Below, piece after piece: positions 4,898 to 11,088 of a stretch of 13,641 nt of DNA; position 1 is the stretch's first letter; each line of letters begins with the position of its first letter. The notes below the pieces were generated by a model. That model saw only the letters and a list, made by a program, of their open reading frames with translations, was not told the DNA's origin and ran no database searches. Both the position numbers and the translations under genes were made by a program. The DNA comes from CAYQDF01 sp964416175 (GTDB lineage: Bacteria > Chloroflexota > Anaerolineae > Anaerolineales > UBA4823): assembly GCA_964416175.1 (NCBI GenBank), contig CAYQDF010000084.1:1-13641 (forward strand), in the 5' to 3' direction.

Positions 4898-6373
4898 ATG
4901 TCGCGAAAAACCTTCCCTATCCTGACGATCCTGACCCTGTTCGCACTGGTGGTCCCTCCAGGTCTGCCGGGCGTCCCAACGGGTCTGCGCCTGCATCCAT
5001 TGCTGGCCCGGCTGGCCCTCGAAGATCCCACCCGGGAAGTTGCGGTCATCGTACAGAAAGCCGATCTCACCACGGAGGCGGCATCACTCGTGAGCCAGCT
5101 GGGCGGTGAGATCACAGGCGAACTGGGCATCATCAATGCTCTTGCCGCCCGGCTTACCGCTTCGGACCTCCCGGAATTGGGCGCCAGCCCCTCCGTCAAA
5201 TGGATATCTCCGGACGCCGAGGTGGTAGATGCCGAGTGCGATGATTGCGGTCCAGAGGATGCCGAGCCGGCCAACGCATTCATCGGGACAATCGGCGCAG
5301 ACCTCCTGTGGGCGCAGCAGCCCTCTCTCCTGGGACAAGGGATCACCATCGCCGTCGTCGACAGCGGCATCGATCGGCACCCGGACCTGAATCTGGAGCT
5401 GGCCTGGACGAGCCCCAGCCGGATCGTCGATCGTTCAAGGAACCCGGGAGACCTGTACGGCCACGGCACCCATATCGCCGGGATCATCGGTGGCAACGGC
5501 TTTCTGTCGGGCGGCGCCTATGCAGGGGTGGCACCACAGGCGAATCTCGCCAACGTGCACGTGACTCGAATCCGGGGCGCCGCCAGGACTTCTGAGATCC
5601 TCCGCGGCCTGCAGTGGATTTACGATAACAAGGACGATCTCAACATTCGCATCGTCAACCTCTCGCTCAACAGCACAGTCGCTGAGTCGTACCACACCAG
5701 CCCTCTGGATGCCGCGCTGGAGGTGCTGTGGTTCAACGGGATCGTCGTGATCGTCTCGGCGGGCAACAGGGGCGAGGGCGCCGAGCTTGTTCCGCCCGCT
5801 AACGACCCCTTCGTCCTCACCGTGGGTGCGCTGGACGACTACGGGACGGTCGACCCAACCGACGACAGCCTGGCTGCCTATTCCGCTTTCGGCGTCACCC
5901 CCGAAGGTTTCGCCAAGCCCGAGATCCTGGCTCCGGGCAACAACCTTGTCAGCCTTCAGGCAACCCCCTGGTCGATATTAAGCTGGCAGCACCCCGATCA
6001 CAAGGTCGGCAGATATTATTTCCGGATGTCCGGCACCTCGATGGCATCCGCAGTCGTCGCCGGCGCGGCAGCCCTGCTGCTCCAGGATGAACCGGGGCTC
6101 AACCCCGATCAGGTTAAATACCGGTTGATGACGACTGCCCGACCGTTCAGCCCAGGCGGTGGGCCGGGCAGCCTCGATATTTATGCAGCCGTCCACGGGG
6201 AATCAACCGCGGCGGCGAACACAGGCTTCCCCGTGAGCCAGCTCCTGGGTTTGGGTCCCGATCCCATTCTCTGGGGATCGGTGAATTGGAGCAGCGTGAA
6301 TTGGGGGGCGGTGAACTGGGGGGCCGTCAACTGGGGTGCGGGGAACTGGGGGGCGGATTATTGGGAACCCTGA
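4898..6373 (+). CDS. Secreted subtilisin-family (S8) serine protease with NW-repeat tail
   Basis: This 491-residue exported serine endopeptidase starts at ATG 4898, with GAGGAG ending 3 bases before it. A hydrophobic signal segment spans about residues 6-30. An inhibitor-I9-like propeptide follows (about 44-108). The S8 catalytic domain (about 130-430) has the full triad: Asp155 in VVDSGID, His189 in GHGTHIAG and Ser381 in GTSMASA, with Asn290 in SAGN as the oxyanion residue. It should be active after the propeptide is removed. Residues 460-489 form six Trp-ending pentapeptides. No sortase signal or membrane anchor is seen at the C-terminus, so release or retention through the repeat tail is open. 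The gene lies directly downstream of the tandem c-di-GMP riboswitches and 87 bases before a diguanylate cyclase gene, suggesting control by c-di-GMP. The natural substrate is unknown. Confidence 0.93.
   Translation: MSRKTFPILTILTLFALVVPPGLPGVPTGLRLHPLLARLALEDPTREVAVIVQKADLTTEAASLVSQLGGEITGELGIINALAARLTASDLPELGASPSVKWISPDAEVVDAECDDCGPEDAEPANAFIGTIGADLLWAQQPSLLGQGITIAVVDSGIDRHPDLNLELAWTSPSRIVDRSRNPGDLYGHGTHIAGIIGGNGFLSGGAYAGVAPQANLANVHVTRIRGAARTSEILRGLQWIYDNKDDLNIRIVNLSLNSTVAESYHTSPLDAALEVLWFNGIVVIVSAGNRGEGAELVPPANDPFVLTVGALDDYGTVDPTDDSLAAYSAFGVTPEGFAKPEILAPGNNLVSLQATPWSILSWQHPDHKVGRYYFRMSGTSMASAVVAGAAALLLQDEPGLNPDQVKYRLMTTARPFSPGGGPGSLDIYAAVHGESTAAANTGFPVSQLLGLGPDPILWGSVNWSSVNWGAVNWGAVNWGAGNWGADYWEP
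6275..6364 (+). repeat. Six-unit pentapeptide repeat (x-x-V-N-W) in protease tail
   Basis: Six consecutive 15-base units encode GSVNW, SSVNW, GAVNW, GAVNW, GAGNW and GADYW, the last two being more divergent. Trp falls every five residues. The DNA units are similar but not identical (GTGAATTGG, GTGAACTGG, GTCAACTGG), which points to selection on the peptide. From memory, comparable SVNW tails occur in some other S8 proteases; no function is known to me. Confidence 0.9.
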
Positions 6374-6460
6374 CGCCTGGCTGGATGCCCATCATGGCGA
6401 GGAAACCGTGATCGACTACCCGGTTCCGCAAGCCATCTGATCTCCGGAGGGGAAAGAGAC

Positions 6461-7708
6461 ATGTCGAAGCGCGCCTGGGCCTATGTGGGGTCCGTACTTT
6501 TCTCTGGCCTGTTCCTGTCTGTTTACACAATTAACAAAGCTGATTTTTCGCAAGGCGATTGGCTGGTCTTTCTGCTCGTGACCGGGTTGGCCACTGCGGC
6601 CCAGCTCTTCAAATCCGAAGCGCCCGCTTACCAGCTATACCACCCGGCGTTGATCTTCTTCTTCACAGGCGTGCTGTCCCTGGAACCCGGCTGGTTCGCC
6701 GGGATGGTGGTAATCACCCATCTGGTCGAGTGGGCAAAAGAGGCCCTGGTGAAGAGCAGGCACCTGCGTGCCTGGTATATCCAGCCCTTCAATATCGCCA
6801 TGCACGTCCTGGTCGGGTTTGCAGCCCGGAATGTATTCCTGTTCGTCAATCCGGATGGAACCTCCTTTACCACCCTGCAGGCGATGGGGGCGGCAGTCCT
6901 CGCCGCGCTTGTATATGTCCTGCTCAACCACCTGATCGTCGGGCAGGCCCTGATGCTGGCGCGCGGAGTATCCTGGCGGGAATCGGGCATCCTCGAAATC
7001 GAAAACCTGTCAACGGATTTCGTGATGTTGTCCATGGGGTATGTCGTGACCGTGTTAATGACGATTAATCCCTGGTTGTTCCTGCCGGCGCTGACGCCGA
7101 TCTACCTGGTGTACCGGGCGCTGGCCGTACCCCGTCTGAAGCGGGAAGTGAACACGGATTCTAAAACCGGGCTGTGGAACGCGGAATACTATATTAAAGC
7201 GGTGGAAAACGAGCTCCTGCGCGCCAGGCGCTATGGCCGTCCCCTCACGGTGGTGATCGCAGACCTGGATTTCCTGCGCAACATCAACAACGCCTTCGGC
7301 CACCTGGCGGGAGACGAGGTCCTGAAAAACGTTGCACGAATATTAAAGAAATTCTTCAGAGAGTATGACGTGGTGGCGCGTTTCGGCGGGGAGGAATTCG
7401 CCGTATTGCTGCCGGAGACGACTCCACTGGAGGCTTATCCGAGAGTCGAAGCGGTCCGGCGGGCAGTGAGCGGGACGCGTTTCGAATCCCCCATCACCGG
7501 AGCCGTGATCCGGACCACGATGAGCTTCGGGATCGCGGACAATTCGAACCCAGCCTATTCCGTCAGAGAAATCATCCACTGCGCCGACATCGCAGTTTAT
7601 CAGGCCAAGCTTGCGGGACGCAACCGGACCCGGATATATACCGCGGGGGAGGCCAGCTCGCTGGGGGTTTTTGACCACAATGAGGTCGACGCGGTAAGAA
7701 ATAGCTGA
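6461..7708 (+). CDS. Membrane diguanylate cyclase (GGDEF domain)
   Basis: This 415-residue enzyme would make c-di-GMP from two GTP. The N-terminal ~220 residues are hydrophobic, with roughly six or seven membrane spans (for example near 7-23, 34-48, 62-86, 110-128, 142-164 and 188-218). They form an unidentified integral-membrane sensor. The GGDEF domain (about 230-395) starts at DSKTGLWN and contains ADLDFLRNINNAFGH for metal and GTP binding. The active-site motif is GGEEF (309-313). RxxD (Arg300-Asp303) lies exactly five residues before it and is the classic inhibitory I-site, so product feedback is expected. GGAGGGG (6446-6452) precedes ATG 6461 at a good distance. It is probably cotranscribed with the protease behind the c-di-GMP riboswitches. 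Convergent metal-transport genes end 5 bases downstream. Confidence 0.93.
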   Translation: MSKRAWAYVGSVLFSGLFLSVYTINKADFSQGDWLVFLLVTGLATAAQLFKSEAPAYQLYHPALIFFFTGVLSLEPGWFAGMVVITHLVEWAKEALVKSRHLRAWYIQPFNIAMHVLVGFAARNVFLFVNPDGTSFTTLQAMGAAVLAALVYVLLNHLIVGQALMLARGVSWRESGILEIENLSTDFVMLSMGYVVTVLMTINPWLFLPALTPIYLVYRALAVPRLKREVNTDSKTGLWNAEYYIKAVENELLRARRYGRPLTVVIADLDFLRNINNAFGHLAGDEVLKNVARILKKFFREYDVVARFGGEEFAVLLPETTPLEAYPRVEAVRRAVSGTRFESPITGAVIRTTMSFGIADNSNPAYSVREIIHCADIAVYQAKLAGRNRTRIYTAGEASSLGVFDHNEVDAVRNS

Positions 7709-7719
7709 TCTTGTCAGCT
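7703..7719. terminator. Short hairpin spanning two convergent stop codons
   Basis: The stem AGCTGA (7703-7708) with TCAGCT (7714-7719) has a 5-base loop and contains the stop codons of both convergent genes. On the minus strand it is followed by ATTTCTT, a weak terminator-like tail. A 6-bp stem is marginal, so the function as a shared terminator is tentative. Confidence 0.35.
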
Positions 7720-8574
7720 GGGGCTTTGTCGGCGAGTCAGCTCCCACACGATCCCCCTCTTAGGAGCGAACAGATAGGTGAGCAGGAAGACGAGCGTGGC
7801 CGTGAGGACGATAGCTGCCCCGGAAACCACGTTCAGGTAGTAGCTGGCAAACAAACCCGCCAGGCTGGAAAATCCTCCGATCGCCGCTGAAAGCGCCATC
7901 ATCGTCGGGAGACGGCGCACGAGCAGGTACGCGGTAGCGGCCGGCGTCACCAGCATGGCGGCGACCAGCCCTACGCCGACCGTCTGCATCGAGACCACGA
8001 TTGTAAGGGCGAGCAGGACGAGCAGCAGGTACCGGAAGAATTCGGCGTTGAGGCGGAGCGTCGCCGCCAGCACCGGATCGAAGGAGATGACCAGGAACGG
8101 CTTGTAGCATACGATGGTCGTCGCCAGGATGACCAGCCCCAGGCCACCCGTCAACCAGAGATCCGCCGCGCTGACCCCCAGGACGTTGCCGAAGAGGATG
8201 TGGCTGAGATCGACAGCGTAGGTGCGGATGCTGCTGATCAGGACCACTCCCAGGGAAAGGGCCGCGGCGAAGAGGATGCCGATGGCGGTGTCTTCTTTTA
8301 TGGTGCCGCGCCTCGAGAACAGACCAACCCCAAGGGCGACGATCAGAGCTGCGGCGAGCGCGCCCAGTGTCAGGTTCCGGCCCAGCAGGTAAGCCACCGC
8401 CACCCCGGGCAGGACAGCGTGGGCCAGGGCGTCCCCCAGGAAAGCCATCGACCGCAGGACGACGTAGCAGCCGATGGTAGCGCACAGCACACCGACAATA
8501 GATGCCGCCAGGAGGCCGCGCTGCATGAAGGCGTAGGACAGGGGAGCGAGCAGCTGGTCTACGATCTCGGCCAT
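7714..8574 (-). CDS. znuB: Zinc/manganese-type ABC transporter permease
   Basis: This 286-residue integral-membrane protein of the ABC-3 permease family (ZnuB/MntB/TroC type) would form the channel for metal import. About eight or nine hydrophobic spans cover the chain. Family hallmarks are visible in the N-terminal part: CYVVLRSMAFLGDALAHAVLPG, with the conserved Leu-Arg, Gly-Asp and Ala-His. The ATG at 8574 is chosen because GAGGAG lies 8 bases upstream; an in-frame start at 8604 would add only an arginine-rich stretch. The start overlaps the end of the ATPase gene by 16 bases, indicating coupled translation. It is the last gene of the four-gene metal operon. Metal specificity is inferred from the binding protein and the Fur-family regulator; manganese is the main alternative. 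Confidence 0.9.
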   Translation of the reverse strand: MAEIVDQLLAPLSYAFMQRGLLAASIVGVLCATIGCYVVLRSMAFLGDALAHAVLPGVAVAYLLGRNLTLGALAAALIVALGVGLFSRRGTIKEDTAIGILFAAALSLGVVLISSIRTYAVDLSHILFGNVLGVSAADLWLTGGLGLVILATTIVCYKPFLVISFDPVLAATLRLNAEFFRYLLLVLLALTIVVSMQTVGVGLVAAMLVTPAATAYLLVRRLPTMMALSAAIGGFSSLAGLFASYYLNVVSGAAIVLTATLVFLLTYLFAPKRGIVWELTRRQSPS

Positions 8575-9395
8575 TCTACCAGCTCCTCGCCGGGCGGGCA
8601 GCACTCGTCCACGACGATCACCCCATCCAGGAAGAGCACCTTCTCGCCGAAAGCCTGGCTGAGGTTGGAAGGCGTGAAAACGTCCTTTGGCGGACCGTGG
8701 GCGACCAGGCGCCGGTTCAGCAACAGCACACTCTCGAACCGCTCTGAGGCCAGGTTCAAATCATGCGTGGAGACCATCACGGTCACATGGCGCGCCCGCA
8801 GGTGCTCCAGGAGCGCCAGGGTGATCTCCAGAGTTGTGAAGTCGACGCCGGTGAATGGCTCGTCCATGAGCAGGATGTGCGGCTGCTGGGCTAACGCCCG
8901 GGCCAGGAAAGCGCGCTGCTGCTGCCCACCGGAGAGTTCACTGATAGGCCGAGCGGCCAAATCGGCGATGCCCATCTGCTTCAGGCTAGCTGAAACGATC
9001 TCCCGGTCGGTCTTGCCCGGGCGCCGCAGCCATCCCTGCTGTCCAAAGCGACCCATCATGACCACGTCGCTCACCGTTACCGGAAAACGCCAATCGACCT
9101 CTTCCCTTTGGGGGACGTATGCGACGCAGTCCTGGTGGTGCCCAAGAGGTCGCCCATGGATGAGAATCCTCCCCGCCTGGATGGGGAGCAGGCCGACCAG
9201 GGCCTTGAACAGGGTCGACTTTCCTGCTCCATTCGGCCCAACGACTGCCAGGCTGGCGCCGTGCGGCACCTGGAAGGTCAACCCTTCCAGGACTCGGGTC
9301 CCGTTATAGCTGACGCTGACCTCTTCCAGCTGGAGGGTCGCCGGTTCGTCCGGGAGCGTGCGAGGAGCGTGTGGGGGATGGGTTACCGTATTCAT
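8559..9395 (-). CDS. znuC: Zinc/manganese-type ABC transporter ATP-binding protein
   Basis: This 278-residue ABC ATPase would power metal import at the inner face of the membrane. All motifs are intact: Walker A GPNGAGKST (53-61), Q-loop in VPQREEVDW (95-102), signature LSGGQQQR (154-161), Walker B ILLMDEP (174-180) and the switch His211 in STHD. The VPQREEVDWRFPVTVSDVV segment is typical of ATPases paired with ABC-3 metal permeases. A 20-residue N-terminal extension precedes the usual domain start. ATG 9395 lies 7 bases after the binding-protein stop with only a weak AGGG ribosome site, and the 3' end overlaps the permease start. The gene is the third of the operon. Confidence 0.93.
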   Translation of the reverse strand: MNTVTHPPHAPRTLPDEPATLQLEEVSVSYNGTRVLEGLTFQVPHGASLAVVGPNGAGKSTLFKALVGLLPIQAGRILIHGRPLGHHQDCVAYVPQREEVDWRFPVTVSDVVMMGRFGQQGWLRRPGKTDREIVSASLKQMGIADLAARPISELSGGQQQRAFLARALAQQPHILLMDEPFTGVDFTTLEITLALLEHLRARHVTVMVSTHDLNLASERFESVLLLNRRLVAHGPPKDVFTPSNLSQAFGEKVLFLDGVIVVDECCPPGEELVEWPRS

Positions 9396-9402
9396 ATCGA
9401 CC

Positions 9403-10437
9403 CTACTTGAGGGAGCTCACGATCTGTTCGGTATTGTACTTCATCATCTCGAGGTACGTCGGCGCGGGCCCTCCCGGGAGAGAGAGGGAATGGGTGAAGA
9501 GGTCGCCGACCACCTTGACACCGGTCTCCAGGGCGATCTGTTCGGCGAGATCGGGATTGGCGCCGGTCTCCAGGAAAATTGCTTTTACCTGCGATGTGCG
9601 GATGGCGTCGATCAGGGACGCCAGCTGCTGCGCCGACGGAGAGGCTCCACTGCTCACGCTGGGGATGACCGTCCCGATGATGGTAAACCCGTACCGGTCG
9701 GCGTAGTAGCCAAAGCTCTCATGGTTGGTGACCAGCAGCCTTTCCTCCGGGGGGATCGAGTCTACCTGTTCGGTTATCCAGGCGTCGAGCTTCTTTAATT
9801 CGGCGATGTACGCTTCGGCATTTTGCGCGTAGACTTTCTCGCCTGCCGGGTCAACCTGGACCAGCCCGGCGCGAATGTTCTCGACGTAGCGGATCACGTG
9901 GTTTGGATCCAGCCAGAAGTGCGGGTCTCCTTCGTGCGCGTGTTCCTCCTGATCAAAGGAGATACCAGGTTCGCACGCTTCGTCTTCCGGAGGCTGACCT
10001 TCGGCAGGGACAGCGCAGATTGATTCCGCGTTATCCTGGGTCCGTACCTCCCCCTCTTGAGGCTGGCGGGAGGCCAGGCCGGCGGATGCCTCGATCACCA
10101 CGCGCTGCCCACCGGCGTTTTCCAGCATTTCTTCAAGCCATTCTTCAAAACCGGCGCCGTTGACGATCAGCACGTCGCTTTCGGCGATGCGGACGGCGTC
10201 CTGCGGGGTCGGCTGGAAGGTGTGCGGATCGATCCCGGCCGGCACCACCGCCTGGATAGCCAGGCGCTCGCCGGCCACGTTCTGGGCGATGTCAGCGAGG
10301 AAGCTTTCGGCCGCCAGGACATCCAGCGCCGCGTTGTCCGTGCCGGCCGTTGCAGGTGGACTCAACGGCTGGCAGGCGGTGACCAGGAGAATGGCTGTTA
10401 AAAACCCGGCGAGTTGCTTTGAGGGTCTGGATCCCAT
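9403..10437 (-). CDS. znuA: Zinc-type ABC transporter substrate-binding lipoprotein (ZnuA-like)
   Basis: This 344-residue solute-binding lipoprotein of cluster A-I captures metal outside the membrane for the ABC transporter. The signal peptide ends at VTAC with Cys22 as lipidation site, then a short Ala/Pro linker. Probable metal ligands are His72 (DPHTFQPTPQD), His173 (DPHFWLDPNH) and His239 (VTNHESFGYYADRYGF); His at this third place favours zinc, since manganese proteins usually have Glu. The fourth position, normally Asp in FTDS, is His316 in FTHS. An acidic insert (about 124-170) with Cys141, Cys155 and a HAH cluster may help collect metal. The start is ATG 10437, overlapping the regulator stop as TGATG; the longer in-frame reading to 10602 would bury the signal peptide and run through the regulator gene. 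Confidence 0.92.
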   Translation of the reverse strand: MGSRPSKQLAGFLTAILLVTACQPLSPPATAGTDNAALDVLAAESFLADIAQNVAGERLAIQAVVPAGIDPHTFQPTPQDAVRIAESDVLIVNGAGFEEWLEEMLENAGGQRVVIEASAGLASRQPQEGEVRTQDNAESICAVPAEGQPPEDEACEPGISFDQEEHAHEGDPHFWLDPNHVIRYVENIRAGLVQVDPAGEKVYAQNAEAYIAELKKLDAWITEQVDSIPPEERLLVTNHESFGYYADRYGFTIIGTVIPSVSSGASPSAQQLASLIDAIRTSQVKAIFLETGANPDLAEQIALETGVKVVGDLFTHSLSLPGGPAPTYLEMMKYNTEQIVSSLK

Positions 10438-10901
10438 CAACTCTCGCTCCCATTTTCTGGATTGCCCTGGCAGGCGGTGCAAAGGCCAAAAAGTTGCAGC
10501 CAGTGCTCGTGGATCTCGAATCCGCTCTGGCGGGCTGTCCTGGTAATCAAGCTGGAAAGATCGTCTCCCGCGAAGGTCTCGACTCGACCACAGTGTGTGC
10601 ACACCAGGAAGTGTTCGTGTCCGATAGCGGCGCGCAGGTAGACATTGCAGCCGCCAGGCTGGTGGACCCGCTGGATCAGTCCCAATTCCTCCAGTTTTTC
10701 CAGGGTGCGGTAGACTGTCACCAGGCCGAGGTGGGGGTGTTCTTTTCGGCCCAGGTCGTACAGTTCGATCGGGTTCAAGGCGCGCTGGCCCCGGGTTAAG
10801 ATCTCAACGATCGCCCGGCGCGGGGCGGTCAGCCGGTAGCCGCTTTCCTGCAGCCGGTCCAGCCAGTCTTCACTCAAAGAGCCCGATTTTGCCTCAGTCA
10901 C
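10437..10901 (-). CDS. zur: Fur-family metal repressor, probably Zur
   Basis: This 154-residue cytoplasmic repressor has a winged-helix DNA-binding part (about 12-85) with GYRLTAPRRAIVEIL and the recognition region LGLVTVYRTLEKLEELGLIQ. The metal/dimer part (about 86-150) has HEH (95-97) and two Cys pairs, CTHC (101-104) and CTAC (141-144), for structural zinc. The start is placed at GTG 10901, which has AAGGA 4 bases upstream. A TTG start at 10937 would fall inside the -10 box of the promoter and within the operator, upstream of the expected transcript start, so it is rejected. The gene leads an operon with the metal importer and overlaps its operator, which suggests autorepression when metal is plentiful. 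Zur is favoured over Fur or Mur by the binding-protein ligands. Confidence 0.88.
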   Translation of the reverse strand: MTEAKSGSLSEDWLDRLQESGYRLTAPRRAIVEILTRGQRALNPIELYDLGRKEHPHLGLVTVYRTLEKLEELGLIQRVHQPGGCNVYLRAAIGHEHFLVCTHCGRVETFAGDDLSSLITRTARQSGFEIHEHWLQLFGLCTACQGNPENGSES

Positions 10902-10913
10902 GTGATCCTTATT

Positions 10914-10938
10914 ATTGATAATGATAATGGTTTTCAAT
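10914..10938. promoter_or_regulatory. Fur/Zur-box-like operator
   Basis: A 25-bp imperfect palindrome is centred on 10926 with outer arms ATTGA and TCAAT; 9 of 12 position pairs match. Bases 10917-10935 agree at 16 of 19 positions with the E. coli Fur box GATAATGATAATCATTATC. It covers the end of the -10 box and the expected transcription start, a position suited to repression of the regulator-transporter operon. Confidence 0.8.
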
Positions 10939-10964
10939 TATAATCGCCCTGAAAGTCGTGTCAA
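10937..10964 (-). promoter_or_regulatory. Consensus promoter of the metal-uptake operon
   Basis: On the minus strand, a perfect TTGACA (10964-10959) and a perfect TATAAT (10942-10937) are separated by 16 bases. Transcription would start near 10930, about 29 bases before GTG 10901. Such a strong promoter fits control by a tight repressor at the overlapping operator. Confidence 0.85.
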
Positions 10965-10986
10965 GAGCTCGTGGATATTGAGTATT

Positions 10987-11027
10987 GGAGTGTTCCGCAG
11001 GCGATGAAGCCGCCTGCGGAACATTCC
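10987..11027. terminator. Long hairpin after the STAND ATPase gene
   Basis: A perfect 13-bp stem (TGTTCCGCAGGCG 10991-11003 with CGCCTGCGGAACA 11011-11023) extends outward to 17 pairs including one G-T. It lies about 60 bases past the minus-strand ATPase stop and upstream of the metal-operon promoter, so it likely insulates the two units. A T-run follows on the plus strand (CTTTTT from 11032) but not on the minus strand. Confidence 0.6.
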
Positions 11028-11088
11028 ATGCCTTTTTCCCCTACCGTGTTACTTTGACGACTTCGTATGCGGTATCCGGCGTGGGAGA

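Noticed and set aside
6275..6364. CRISPR-like or microsatellite DNA repeat
   Set aside because: The 15-base units are contiguous, in frame inside a protease gene and vary at third positions, so they are a protein repeat.
8575..8604. Permease start at 8604
   Set aside because: It adds a short Arg-rich stretch with no ribosome site; ATG 8574 has GAGGAG 8 bases upstream and a normal family N-terminus.
8200..9309. 369-codon plus-strand open frame over the metal transporter genes
   Set aside because: It is antisense to intact permease and ATPase genes with all motifs, and its translation is low-complexity Ser/Arg-rich with no domain.
10438..10602. N-terminal extension of the metal-binding lipoprotein to 10602
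   Set aside because: It would overlap the repressor gene by 166 bases and place 55 hydrophilic residues before a clear lipoprotein signal peptide.
10902..10937. TTG start at 10937 for the Fur-family repressor
   Set aside because: It falls within the TATAAT box and operator, upstream of the likely transcript start; the GTG at 10901 has AAGGA before it.
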